Shown piece by piece: positions 7,067 to 15,099 of a stretch of 37,762 bases of DNA. The position numbers and the translations under genes are program-made. The stretch comes from Streptomonospora mangrovi (GTDB taxonomy: Bacteria > Actinomycetota > Actinomycetes > Streptosporangiales > Streptosporangiaceae): assembly GCF_027604915.1 (NCBI RefSeq), contig NZ_JAJAQC010000057.1:1-37762 (forward strand), in the 5' to 3' direction. Position 1 is the first letter of the stretch, and each line of letters starts with the position of its first letter. Under the pieces are notes generated by a model. The model was given only the letters and a program-made list of their open reading frames with translations. It had not been told where the DNA came from and did not search any database.

Positions 7067-8950
7067 ATGAACGCCATCCCCTCTGACCGACCACTCTCCG
7101 GGCTCGCGGCCCGCCTCGACGGGGCTCCGGCGCTGGGCCGGCTCGCCGTCCGGCACCTGGCCGCCCTCGGTGCGGACGTCACCGGACCCGACGCGGCCGC
7201 CGCCACCGGTACCGCCTACGCATCCCCCGCATCCCCCTCCCGCCTCCCGCACGACCGCGCCCGGTCCACCCAGCCCTCTCGGCCCGCCCGGCTGCGCCTC
7301 GGCGCCGCCGAGGTCGAGCTGGCCTGGTCGGACCGCCCCGAGGACACCGGGATCACCGACGAGGCCACCGCACAGGCGGCCACCGGCGTGATGGCGGTCA
7401 ACGGCCGCCGCTGGGGCTCCGCCCCCCGCCCCCTCACCCTCGACCACACCACCGCGCTCGCCGAGGTCCTGGCCGTCACCGGCCTGCTGGCCGGGGTGCT
7501 CGCCCACCGCCGCGCGGGCGCCGCGCCGCGCCTGGCCACGACCGTGGAGCGGGCCGGCCTGCTGTCGGTCTCCCAGTACCTCGCCGCCGCCTGCGCGCCC
7601 GAGGCCGAGGCCGTCCCGCTCGACCCCGGCGGCGCGACCTTCGCCAGCGCCGACGGCACCGCATTCGAGGTCGAGGCGCTCAGCGCCGAGGTCTGGGCGC
7701 GGTTCTGGCGCGCGGTGGGCGCCCCCGAGCCGGCCGTCCGCGCCGGCTGGGCGCCCTTCCAGTTCCGCTACGCCACCGCCTGCTCGGCCCTGCCCGCCGA
7801 CCTGCACGCGGCGGCGCGCGCCCTGCCCTGGGAGCGGCTGCGCGCGGCGGCCGACGCCTCGGGCGCGGGGATCTGCGACCTGGTGACGCTGGACCGGCGC
7901 CGTGCGGAGATCGGCGCCGTTCCCGCACCCCTGTGGCACCTGCGCGCGCTGGACACCGCCGCCCCGACCGGCCCCGACCCGACCGCCCCCGCCTCGGCCG
8001 CCGCGCCGGCGGCCGCCGCCACCGCCGCGCCGCTCGCCGGCGTCACCGTGGTCGAGGCCGGCCGCCGCATCCAGGCGCCGCTGTGCACCCACCTGCTGGG
8101 CCTGCTCGGCGCCCGCGTCGTCCGCGTCGAACCGCCGGGCGGCGACCCGCTGCGCGCCATGCCGCCCGTCACCGGCGGCGTCTCGGCGCGCTGGCTGGCC
8201 CTCAACCGGGGCAAGGACGCCGTGGAGATCGACATCAAGACCGCCCAGGGCCGCGCCGACCTGCGCGACCTCGTCGCCGACGCCGACGTGTTCTGCCACA
8301 ACTGGGCTCCCGGCAAGGCCGAAACCCTCGGCCTGGCCGCCGCCGACCTCGCCGCTGCCAACCCCCGGCTCGTCTACGTCCACACCTCCGGGTGGGCCGA
8401 CGCCGTCCCCGACGCCCCACCCGGCACCGACTTCATGGTCCAGGCGCGCTCGGGCCTGGCCGACGCCCTCAGCCCCGTCGGCGCGCCCGCCGCGCCCTCC
8501 CTGATGACCCTGCTCGACGTCCTCGGCGGCGCGCTGGGCGCCCAGACCGTCGTCGCCGCGCTGCTGGCGGCCGACCGCCGGGGCGGCGCCGTGGCCGCCG
8601 AAAGCTCCCTGCTCGGCGCCGCCGACACCCTGCTGCACGACCTGCTGTCCGGACCGCCCGCCGCCGTCGACCCCCGCCGCTTCGCCGTGGGCTTCCGCGC
8701 CCCGCTGCGCACCGCCGACGGCTGGGTCGCCCCCGCCGACACCGACGCCGACGACGCCGCCCTGCTCGCCGCCGCCGTCGCCGACGCACCCACCGCCGAC
8801 GCCCTGCGCATGCTGCGCGACAAAGGGCTCAGCGCCACCGCCGCCCTCGGCGACATCGCCGCGCTGCCCGCCGACCCCCGATTCGCGGCCCGCCTCCCGC
8901 GCGACTCCCACGGCGCCGTCGCCGTGCCCAACGTCTGGAGCCAGGTATGA
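7067..8950 (+). CDS. Fused two-domain CaiB/BaiF (family III) CoA-transferase
   Basis: A 627-residue protein, against ~400 for a usual family III CoA-transferase. The C-terminal part (~323-627) is a recognisable CaiB fold. It has LAGVTVVEAG and LGLLGARVVRVEPPGGDPLR (CoA-binding Rossmann start), LNRGKDAVEIDIK, and PPGTDFMVQARSGL, where Asp455 matches the catalytic Asp that forms the acyl anhydride. The N-terminal part (~10-290) repeats the fold in shortened form: the Rossmann start passes almost directly to ITDEATAQAATGVM, with Asp98 in the equivalent place, and to an ASADGTAFEVE strand. The family swaps CoA between acyl-CoA and a free acid as an interlocked dimer, so this may be a built-in pseudo-dimer. 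AGAAGGA precedes the ATG. Its stop overlaps the ligase start. Confidence 0.85.
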   Translation: MNAIPSDRPLSGLAARLDGAPALGRLAVRHLAALGADVTGPDAAAATGTAYASPASPSRLPHDRARSTQPSRPARLRLGAAEVELAWSDRPEDTGITDEATAQAATGVMAVNGRRWGSAPRPLTLDHTTALAEVLAVTGLLAGVLAHRRAGAAPRLATTVERAGLLSVSQYLAAACAPEAEAVPLDPGGATFASADGTAFEVEALSAEVWARFWRAVGAPEPAVRAGWAPFQFRYATACSALPADLHAAARALPWERLRAAADASGAGICDLVTLDRRRAEIGAVPAPLWHLRALDTAAPTGPDPTAPASAAAPAAAATAAPLAGVTVVEAGRRIQAPLCTHLLGLLGARVVRVEPPGGDPLRAMPPVTGGVSARWLALNRGKDAVEIDIKTAQGRADLRDLVADADVFCHNWAPGKAETLGLAAADLAAANPRLVYVHTSGWADAVPDAPPGTDFMVQARSGLADALSPVGAPAAPSLMTLLDVLGGALGAQTVVAALLAADRRGGAVAAESSLLGAADTLLHDLLSGPPAAVDPRRFAVGFRAPLRTADGWVAPADTDADDAALLAAAVADAPTADALRMLRDKGLSATAALGDIAALPADPRFAARLPRDSHGAVAVPNVWSQV

Positions 8951-10593
8951 CCGCAGTCGCCATCACCGACCTCGTCCCCGCCCGGCTGCGCGCCGAGTGG
9001 GCGCGCCGGGGCGACTACCCCCGCGCCGACCTGTTCGCCCTGTTCAGCGCGCACGCCGCCGCCCACCCCGACCGCACCGCCGTGATCGACGACGACGGCG
9101 CGATCAGCTACGCCGACCTGCGCGCCCGCGCCCTGGCCACCGCCGGAGGCCTGGCCGCCCTGGGGATCGGCCCCGGCGAGGTGGTGGGCGTCCAACTGCC
9201 CAACGGCCGCGACGCCGTGGCCGCCGAACTCGCCGTCGCCGCCCTGGGCGCGATCGCCCTGCCGTTCCCCGTGGGCCGCCGCGTCCGCGAGGCCGAAGCC
9301 CTGGTGCGGGGCTCGGGCGCCGCCGCCGTGATCGCCGCCGCCCGCCACCGCGACCGCTCACCCGCCGCCGAACTCGCGGCGCTGCGGCCCGGCGCGCCCA
9401 CCCTGCGCCACGTCGTGGCCGTCGGCCCCGGTCCGGCGCCCGAGGGCTGCGTGCCCGCCGACGCGCTGCCCGCCGCGCCGCCCGGGTTCGCGCCGGCGCG
9501 CCCCGACCCCGACTCCTGCGCGCGCATCCTGGTGTCGTCGGGCTCGGAGGCCCAGCCCAAGATGATCGCCTACTCCCACAACGCGCTCGCCGGCGGGCGC
9601 GGCAACTTCGTTGAAGCGCTGCTGCGGCCCGGCCGCGAGCTGCGCGCGATGTTCCTGGTGCCGCTGGGTTCGGCCTTCGGCAGCAGCGGCACCAGCGTCA
9701 CCCTGGCCCGCCACGGCGGCACGCTGGTGCTGTGCGGGGCGTTCGACGCCGACGCGGCGATGCGCGCGGTCGCCGAGCACCGGCCCAGCCACGTGTTCGC
9801 GGTGCCCACCATGATCCGGATGATGCTGGACAGCCCCGGCGCGCACACCGCCGACCCCGGCGGGGTGTCGGCGGTGGTGCTGGGCGGCGCGCCGCTGGAC
9901 CCGCTCACCGCCGCCGAGGCGCGGGCCCGCTTCGGCTGCCCGGTCGTCAACCTCTACGGCTCGGCCGACGGCGTCAACTGCCACACCGGTCTGGACGACC
10001 CGCCCGACATCAGCGGACGCCCCGGGATCGCGGCCGGCCGGCCCAACCCGCGGGTGGCCGGCATCCGCGTGGTTGACGAGCACCTGCGCGACGTGTCGGC
10101 CGGCGCCATCGGCGAGATCGTGTCCCTGGGGCCGATGACCCCGATGTGCTACGTCGGCGCGCCGGAGCTGAACGCCCGCTACCGGGCGGCCGGCGGCTGG
10201 GTGCGCACCGGCGACCTGGGGATCCTGGAGGCGGACGGCGGGCTGCGCGTGGTCGGCCGGCTCAAGGACGTGGTGATCCGCGGCGGCGCCAACATCAGCC
10301 CCGTCGAGGTGGAGCACCTGCTGCGCGAGCACCCCGACGTGCGCGACGCCTGCTGCGTGGGCGTGCCCGACCCGCTGATGGGCGAGCGGCTGGCCGCCCA
10401 CATCGTGCCGCGCCACGGGCGGGTGCCCGACCGCGCCGAACTGGAGGAGTTCCTGCGCGGGCGGGACGTGGAGCCCTACAAGTTCCCCGAGTACGTGCTG
10501 CCCGCGCCGGATGAGGGGCTCCCGCTGACCCCGGCCGGCAAGGTCGACAAGCAGCGCCTGCGCGAGCGCGCGGTGGAGGTGGTGGGCGGCTAG
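8947..10593 (+). CDS. AMP-dependent acyl-CoA synthetase/ligase (ANL superfamily)
   Basis: A 548-residue acid:CoA ligase. Core motifs in order are ILVSSGSEAQPKMIAYSH (P-loop/A3 region; SGSEAQPK instead of the common SGTTGxPK), LYGSADGVNCHTG (A5 region; GSADG rather than YGxTE), GGWVRTGDLG (A7, adenylate ribose contact) and GRLKDVVIRGGANISPVEVE (A8 hinge). Near the end, PAGKVDKQRLRE carries the catalytic Lys at ~532. The altered A3/A5 motifs suggest an unusual acid substrate but keep the adenylation and thioesterification machinery. The ATG overlaps the CoA-transferase stop (ATGA), so the pair is translationally coupled. With the divergent dehydrogenase this recalls CaiA/CaiB/CaiC, but no crotonase or transporter is present. 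Confidence 0.88.
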   Translation: MTAVAITDLVPARLRAEWARRGDYPRADLFALFSAHAAAHPDRTAVIDDDGAISYADLRARALATAGGLAALGIGPGEVVGVQLPNGRDAVAAELAVAALGAIALPFPVGRRVREAEALVRGSGAAAVIAAARHRDRSPAAELAALRPGAPTLRHVVAVGPGPAPEGCVPADALPAAPPGFAPARPDPDSCARILVSSGSEAQPKMIAYSHNALAGGRGNFVEALLRPGRELRAMFLVPLGSAFGSSGTSVTLARHGGTLVLCGAFDADAAMRAVAEHRPSHVFAVPTMIRMMLDSPGAHTADPGGVSAVVLGGAPLDPLTAAEARARFGCPVVNLYGSADGVNCHTGLDDPPDISGRPGIAAGRPNPRVAGIRVVDEHLRDVSAGAIGEIVSLGPMTPMCYVGAPELNARYRAAGGWVRTGDLGILEADGGLRVVGRLKDVVIRGGANISPVEVEHLLREHPDVRDACCVGVPDPLMGERLAAHIVPRHGRVPDRAELEEFLRGRDVEPYKFPEYVLPAPDEGLPLTPAGKVDKQRLRERAVEVVGG

Positions 10594-10603
10594 CGCGGCA
10601 GGC

Positions 10604-10636
10604 CCGGGTGAGGGGGCGCGCCGCCCCCTCACCCGG
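10604..10636. terminator. 15-bp hairpin between convergent ligase and metal-binding protein genes
   Basis: A perfect 15-bp stem (10604-10618 with 10622-10636) with a 3-nt loop fills the 50-bp gap between two convergent genes. It is a strong candidate for a bidirectional terminator. Confidence 0.8.
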
Positions 10637-10643
10637 CGCGGCC

Positions 10644-11546
10644 TCAGTGGCGGCCGCCACCCCCGTGGCCGTCGTGGTCGTCGTGGCCGCCCCCGTGGCC
10701 GCCGCCGTCCGCTCCGGGGCCCGGCGGCTCCTCACCGCGCAGCGCCGCGCCGATCGCCTCGGCGTTGGACCGGTACACCGCCAGCAGGTCCTGGTCCTCG
10801 CCGGGGTAGTTCACCACGTCCACCTCGGCCGCGCCGGAGTCGGGCAGCACCGCGCCCGTGGACATGTGCGCGTTGTCCAGCACCAGGTCGGGCTCGGCCC
10901 CGCTCAGCTCCGCCACCTCCTGCGGCGACACCTGGTCGGGGCCGTAGGTGCCCACCACCTCCGCGCCCGCCAGTTCGGCCGCCCACCCGGCGTAGACCTG
11001 CGCCACCGCCGTGGGCCGCTCCCCGCCCGGCCAGTCCGCCTCGACGTCCTCGCGCAACCGGGCGCGCACCGAGTCGAACTCCGCCAGCCACTCCCGCGCC
11101 GCCTCGGCCGTGCCGAACCGCTCGCCCAGCTCCGCCACCTCGGCGGCGATGACGTCGGGGCTGTTGTCGGCGTTGACCTCGACCGCCTCGGCGTCGGCCC
11201 CCGCCGCCTCGGTGATCTGCTCGGCGAAGGACTCGAACGGGCTGTAGAGCACGAACTCGGCGCCGGCCACCGCCGCCAGGTCCGAGGGCCGGGGCTCGTA
11301 GTCGGGCGCGTGCTGCACCGAGGCCGGCACGATCACCGTGACGTCCTGGGCGCCGGCGGCCCGCGCGAACGCCGCCTGCCAGGTGGTGGTCGCCACCACG
11401 GCGGGGCCGGCGCCGCCGGAGTCCGCGCCGCCGTCGGGCGCCGGCCCGGTGCCGCACGCGGCGCCGCCCATCAGCAGCGCCGCGGCCGTCAGCGCCCCGC
11501 CGCGGAGGACGGCGGCGCGGGGGAGGGGGGTGCGAGCGTCGACCAT
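10644..11546 (-). CDS. Metal ABC transporter substrate-binding lipoprotein (ZnuA/TroA-like)
   Basis: A 300-residue lipoprotein. The signal sequence ends in LLMGGAAC, with Cys31 the likely lipidated residue. The mature part is of the cluster A-1 metal-binding type. It has VVATTTWQAAFARAAGA, then SVQHAPDYEPRPSDL (~77-90, where His79 fits the first metal ligand), a long helix, DLVLDNAHMSTGAV, and NYPGEDQDLLAVYRSN near the end. The C-terminus is a His/Gly/Asp-rich tail (~278-300), typical of zinc handling but in ZnuA usually an internal loop. The ligand set looks incomplete compared with classic ZnuA, so Zn, Mn or Cu cannot be separated. Its start lies inside the permease gene (58-bp overlap). 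It is the last gene of the sigma-ATPase-permease operon. Confidence 0.82.
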   Translation of the reverse strand: MVDARTPLPRAAVLRGGALTAAALLMGGAACGTGPAPDGGADSGGAGPAVVATTTWQAAFARAAGAQDVTVIVPASVQHAPDYEPRPSDLAAVAGAEFVLYSPFESFAEQITEAAGADAEAVEVNADNSPDVIAAEVAELGERFGTAEAAREWLAEFDSVRARLREDVEADWPGGERPTAVAQVYAGWAAELAGAEVVGTYGPDQVSPQEVAELSGAEPDLVLDNAHMSTGAVLPDSGAAEVDVVNYPGEDQDLLAVYRSNAEAIGAALRGEEPPGPGADGGGHGGGHDDHDGHGGGGRH

Positions 11547-12367
11547 CGCGACGTCGTCCTTTCCGGGAGGAACTGGACCACCAGCACGACCGCGCCGGCG
11601 GTGAGGACAAGGGCGGGGCCCGGCGGCAGATCGAACAGCAGCGCGATGGCGAACCCGACCAGGTTCACCACCACCCCGATGCCGATCGCCCACCGGACCA
11701 TCGCCCCCAGGGAGTGCCCGAGCCGGCGCGCGGCCAGCGCGGGCAGCAGGGTCAGCGCGTCCACGAGCAGCGCCCCGGTCAGCCGGATCGCCCCGGCCAC
11801 CGCCACCGCGATCAGCACCAGCAGCAGCGTGGTGAGCGCGCCAACCGGCACCCCCGAGCACAGCGCCAGTTCGCGGTCGTGCAGCAGCAGCGCGAGGTCG
11901 CGGCGCCGCCACCAGAACAGGCCGGGCACCACCACCGCCAGCACGCCCAGGATGGCGATGTCGACGCCGCGCACCGACAGCACCGAGCCCCACAGCAGCT
12001 CGAACGCGCCGGCGCCGTTGACCCCCGACAGCGCCAGGACCAGCAGGGCCGCCGCCATGGCCAGGCTCATCAGCAGGCCCATGCCGCCCGAGAGCCCGCC
12101 CGGGTCGCGCGCCAGCGGGCTGATGCCCACGCCCGCCAGCGCGCAGGCCACCAGCGCGCACAGCAGCGGGTCCAGCCCCACCAGCAGGCCCACGGCGATG
12201 CCCAGCAGCGCGACGTGCATCATCGCGAAGCGCACCGGCATGATGTCCAGCCCCACGATCGCCACGCCGATCACCGGCAGCCCGATCGCGCCCACCACCA
12301 GCGCCGCGGCCGCGCGCTGGACGGCGGGCATCTCCAGCAGCGCCAGGAACGTCGCCCAGTCGATCAC
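11489..12367 (-). CDS. Metal ABC transporter permease (ABC-3/ZnuB type)
   Basis: A 292-residue inner-membrane protein with about eight or nine hydrophobic helices. It is of the ABC-3 permease family used for Zn, Mn and Fe import. Recognisable parts are IMPVRFAMMHVALLGIAVGLLVG (helix 2 region) and the coupling segment around LLVDALTLLPALAARRLGHSLG (~212-233), which contacts the ATPase. The GTG start at 12367 overlaps the ATPase stop (GTGA), showing translational coupling; no better start exists. The C-terminal ~25 residues are Pro/Ser-rich and encoded in the overlap with the binding-protein gene. Confidence 0.85.
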   Translation of the reverse strand: MIDWATFLALLEMPAVQRAAAALVVGAIGLPVIGVAIVGLDIMPVRFAMMHVALLGIAVGLLVGLDPLLCALVACALAGVGISPLARDPGGLSGGMGLLMSLAMAAALLVLALSGVNGAGAFELLWGSVLSVRGVDIAILGVLAVVVPGLFWWRRRDLALLLHDRELALCSGVPVGALTTLLLVLIAVAVAGAIRLTGALLVDALTLLPALAARRLGHSLGAMVRWAIGIGVVVNLVGFAIALLFDLPPGPALVLTAGAVVLVVQFLPERTTSRWSTLAPPSPAPPSSAAGR

Positions 12368-13026
12368 GGCGCCTCCCGCAGCGCGCCGGCCGCCATCTCC
12401 AGCCGGCGGTCGCACCGGTCGGCCAGGTGGCGGTCGTGGGTGACCACCACGACCGTGGCCGGCAGGCCCAGCAGCACGTCGGCCGCCTCGCGCTGGCCGG
12501 CGAAGTCCAGCGCCGCCGTGGGCTCGTCGGCCAGCAGCAGGCCCGCGCCGGCCGCCACGCAGCCCACCGCCCGCGCCAGGTGCACGCGCTGCACCTGGCC
12601 GCCGGAGAGGGTGTGCACGGGCCGGTGCAGCAGGTGGGCCACGCCCAGGCGGTGCGCGGCCGCGACGGCGGCCGCGAGGTCCCCGCTCCCGGCCAGCAGC
12701 TCCTCGGCCAGCAGCGGGAACGCGCCGCCGCCCTGGCGCTGGGGGATCCACGCGCAGGCGCGGCGCCGCCGCGCCCAGTCGGCGCGGGTGGCCGCGACCG
12801 CGCCGCCCACGCTGATGCGGCCGGCCACCCGGCCCCGGTGCAGGCCCAGCACCGCGCGCAGCAGGGTCGTCTTGCCGGACCCGTTGGTGCCGGTCAGCGC
12901 CGCCTTCTCGCCCGGGCGCACCGCCAGGTGGACGCCGCGGACCGCCGGCTCGGCGCCGAACGAGCACGTCACGTCCACCAGGGCGAGGTCCAACGCCGCC
13001 GTGGTGGGCACAGTCACCGCCGTCAT
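12364..13026 (-). CDS. Metal ABC transporter ATP-binding protein (ZnuC-like)
   Basis: A 220-residue ABC ATPase of the normal ~220-250 residue size for this family. It carries Walker A (LTGTNGSGKTTLLRAV, ~35-50), the Q-loop region around WIPQRQGGG, the signature TLSGGQVQRVHLARAV (~139-154), Walker B (LLLADEPTAALD) and the switch His in VVVTHDRHLADRC. It powers the permease encoded directly downstream. The ATG at 13026 overlaps the stop of the upstream sigma factor gene (ATGA), so sigma factor and importer are made from one message. Confidence 0.88.
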   Translation of the reverse strand: MTAVTVPTTAALDLALVDVTCSFGAEPAVRGVHLAVRPGEKAALTGTNGSGKTTLLRAVLGLHRGRVAGRISVGGAVAATRADWARRRRACAWIPQRQGGGAFPLLAEELLAGSGDLAAAVAAAHRLGVAHLLHRPVHTLSGGQVQRVHLARAVGCVAAGAGLLLADEPTAALDFAGQREAADVLLGLPATVVVVTHDRHLADRCDRRLEMAAGALREAP

Positions 13027-13748
13027 GTGGGCTCCTGGGTGGGGATCAGGGTGGTCGCCGGCCCCGGGGGAGCGGGAACCGGCAGGGGGGAGGGCGCGGC
13101 GCGGGCGGCACCCCTCTGCCGCACAGGTCGGGTGCGGGGCGCCCGCGGTTCCCGCGAATCCCGCGAATCGGCGGCGGTGGCGACCGGCGCGGGCGTCTCG
13201 GCGGCCTCGGCGATCTCGGCCAGCCGCAGCGCCGTGATCAGGTCCTCGCGCGCCCGCGCCACGCGGGAGCGCACCGTGCCCACCGGCACGCGGGTGATCT
13301 CGGCGGCCTCGGCGTAGGAGAACCCCTCGATCTGGGTGAGGACGAAGGCGGTGCGGCGGGTCTCGGTGAGGCCGGTGAGCAGGTTCAGCAGCGCCAGCTC
13401 CTCCTCGAACCGGCCCTGCCCGGTCTCGGTCCGCGCCTGGGCGGTGTCCCAGTCCTCCACGCTGACCGTGGCCGGGCGCGCCGAGGCCGCCCGGTACCGG
13501 TCGACCACCGTGTGGCGGGCGATGGACAGGATCCAGGAGCGCACCGAGGAGCGGGCGGCGAAGCGGGGGAGGCCGCGCAGCGCGCGGATCAGGGTCTCCT
13601 GGGTCAGCTCCTCCACCAGCATGGGATCCGACATCGAGCCGATGAAGCGGGCGACGTCGGGGCGCAGCCGGCGCACCAACTGCTCGACGGCGCCGTCGCC
13701 GCCCTCGACCGCGTCCAGGGCCAGCCGGGTCAGTTCGGCGTCATCCAC
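13023..13748 (-). CDS. ECF-type RNA polymerase sigma factor
   Basis: A 241-residue group 4 sigma factor. The sigma-2 region (~27-95) contains MLVEELTQETLIRALRGLP and SSVRSWILSIARHTVVDRYR. The sigma-4 region (~125-175) contains the helix-turn-helix GFSYAEAAEITRVPVGTVRSRVARARE. A further ~60 residues of Pro/Ala/Arg-rich, probably disordered tail follow, longer than the usual ~180-residue ECF factor. The GTG at 13748 has GAAAGG upstream. The resemblance is to SigC-like ECFs of actinobacteria, a subgroup assignment made from memory. It is the first gene of the metal-importer operon and divergent from a small zinc-binding protein that could be its anti-sigma factor. Confidence 0.87.
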   Translation of the reverse strand: MDDAELTRLALDAVEGGDGAVEQLVRRLRPDVARFIGSMSDPMLVEELTQETLIRALRGLPRFAARSSVRSWILSIARHTVVDRYRAASARPATVSVEDWDTAQARTETGQGRFEEELALLNLLTGLTETRRTAFVLTQIEGFSYAEAAEITRVPVGTVRSRVARAREDLITALRLAEIAEAAETPAPVATAADSRDSREPRAPRTRPVRQRGAARAAPSPLPVPAPPGPATTLIPTQEPT

Positions 13749-13808
13749 GGCGCGCCGCCTTTCGCCCGCAACAGGGGCGGCGGGGGATGGTGCCGACCCG
13801 GGGATGGG

Positions 13809-13817
13809 CCATTATGG
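13809..13817. promoter_or_regulatory. Shared palindromic -10 region CCATTATGG between sigma and zf-HC2 genes
   Basis: CCATTATGG reads as CATTAT on the plus strand, ending 7 bp before the GTG of the zf-HC2 gene. On the minus strand it reads CATAAT, 63 bp before the sigma factor start. The plus-strand placement implies a nearly leaderless transcript. No good -35 TTGACA is seen on either side, so an alternative sigma factor may be used. Confidence 0.4.
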
Positions 13818-13821
13818 ACGG

Positions 13822-14007
13822 GTGAGCTGCGTGGAGTGCCGGACCGCGCTGTCCGCTGAACTGGACGGCGAGGCCGCTGATGCGGTCCCCGAGGATGTCC
13901 GCCGCCATCTGCGCGACTGCCCGGCGTGCGTCGACTGGCTCGCCGCGGCGCACCGCCTCCAGCGGCTCGTCCGCGCGGCGCGCCTGGCCGCCGACCGCGG
14001 CGAGTAG
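13822..14007 (+). CDS. Small zinc-binding anti-sigma-like (zf-HC2) protein
   Basis: A 61-residue protein with the zinc anti-sigma pattern: CVEC at residues 3-6, then His29-x3-Cys33-x2-Cys36 (HLRDCPAC) followed by a helix. There is no membrane segment and no sensor domain, so it is just the sigma-binding module. In the zf-HC2/ZAS family the His and Cys residues hold zinc, and oxidation or metal change can release the sigma factor. It is divergent from the ECF sigma gene, which makes it the obvious candidate regulator, although most ECF/anti-sigma pairs are co-oriented. The GTG at 13822 is favoured; an in-frame ATG at 13804 would add six residues. Confidence 0.72.
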   Translation: MSCVECRTALSAELDGEAADAVPEDVRRHLRDCPACVDWLAAAHRLQRLVRAARLAADRGE

Positions 14008-14421
14008 CCCGGCGCCCGGCCCGGGGGCCCCGCGCGCGCGGCGGGAAGGGGTCGGGGCGGCCGCGCCAAGCCTTCCGCGGCGGGGCGGGTGCGGCCGTGG
14101 CCCGGCCGGATGCGGTCTGCCGTGAACCGGGGCCGGTTGCCCGCCGAAACGGGCGGGTGCCGCGTTCACTGCGCGATGAGACGTCATGTGCCTTCCTCTG
14201 CGGTCGAGGACCGCCGCCGCCCCGCGCCGTGCGGTCGGCGGCGGTGCGCCACTGCTCCGGCGGCGTTCTCCAACGCCGCCGGCGGGCGCTACTTGCGCGG
14301 TGCGGCCGGGTGGCGCCCAGGGCGCCGCCGTCCGCACCGGCACGGCCGGAAGGGGGATCGCTCGACCGGGGCCGGCGGGCGCGCGGGGCGCGCACGCACG
14401 CGCGCGGACGCGCGGGCGGGG
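14008..14421. other. Convergent non-coding region, 414 bp
   Basis: No convincing gene. It lies between the zf-HC2 gene (plus) and a membrane-protein gene (minus). The only clear structure is the hairpin at 14257-14282. The stretch 14380-14420 is an alternating CG/CA-rich run. Confidence 0.55.
14257..14282. terminator. 11-bp hairpin with CTCC loop
   Basis: CCGGCGGCGTT (14257-14267) pairs perfectly with AACGCCGCCGG (14272-14282) around a 4-nt loop. Its place between two convergent genes suits a terminator, though it is 250 bp from the zf-HC2 stop. Confidence 0.55.
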
Positions 14422-15099
14422 TCAAGCGGGAACGGGCGGCGGTGGGCCGCGCAGCACGACGGTGTGGCGCAGCAGGCCGTGCGCCGGCGCGCGGGCGGGT
14501 CCGCCGACGGCCGGGAGCGGGCGCGGCGGCGCGCAGGGCACCGGGGACTCGGCGGCGCCCAGGGCGACCAGCGTGGAGAGCAGGGAGCCCACCAGCCCGG
14601 CGAGCCGGAAGGCCGCGGCCTCGCCCCGCCGCAGCCACCACGCGCTGGCCAGCGCGGCGGCGAGGTGGGCCAGCGCCATGCCGCCGCCCTCGCCGTCGGT
14701 GCCCGGGCCTATCCCGCCGAAACCGGCGGAGGCGCCGAGGAGGCCGCCGAAGCAGCAGCCCGCGCAGGGCGGCGCCGGGCCGGCGCCCGCGTGGGCGTGC
14801 GCGTCGTGGTGGCGCGGTGCGTCGGGGGCGGCCAGCGAGAACAGCACGTGCAGCGCGGCCTGGCCCCACAGCATCCACCCGCACAGGGCCGCCAGGCCGC
14901 GCTCGCGGCGGGCGGCCGGCCACAGCGCGGCGAACACCAGGGCGGCGCCCGCCGCGACGACGGGCCACGCCAGGCCGTGGCCCGACGCCAGTCCGTGGCC
15001 GAGCGCGGACACGCCGACGCAGACCGCGGCGAAGACCCCCACACGCGGCCATCGGGCGAAAGGCGGCCTTGACGCCGACATCTCGGACACTGGATTCAT
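14422..15099 (-). CDS. Putative five-helix membrane protein with His-rich loop and CxxCC motif
   Basis: A 225-residue protein with about five hydrophobic helices: ~20-38, 43-62, 70-92, 142-161 and 167-187. Between helices 3 and 4 is a loop with HHDAHAHAG and, a few residues later, CAGCC (~113-117). Both are plausible metal-binding features. The C-terminus is Pro-rich. I do not recognise the family. The ATG at 15099 is used; a weaker ATG lies at 15081. It sits near the ECF sigma/metal-importer locus but on its own transcript. Handling of copper or zinc is an inference from the loop and context only. Confidence 0.6.
   Translation of the reverse strand: MNPVSEMSASRPPFARWPRVGVFAAVCVGVSALGHGLASGHGLAWPVVAAGAALVFAALWPAARRERGLAALCGWMLWGQAALHVLFSLAAPDAPRHHDAHAHAGAGPAPPCAGCCFGGLLGASAGFGGIGPGTDGEGGGMALAHLAAALASAWWLRRGEAAAFRLAGLVGSLLSTLVALGAAESPVPCAPPRPLPAVGGPARAPAHGLLRHTVVLRGPPPPVPA

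Noticed and set aside
6923-8911. Long open frame of ~660 codons antisense to the CoA-transferase gene
   Set aside because: It mirrors the sense codons of a real gene with high third-position GC. Its translation is Gly/Ala/Val-rich with no domain.
5077-10593. Secondary-metabolite gene cluster
   Set aside because: No polyketide synthase, peptide synthetase, carrier protein or tailoring set is nearby; the three enzymes fit acyl-CoA metabolism.
10608-12443. Plus-strand open frame across the metal ABC genes
   Set aside because: It covers several genes of a coupled minus-strand operon and gives Arg/His/Pro-rich sequence without domains.
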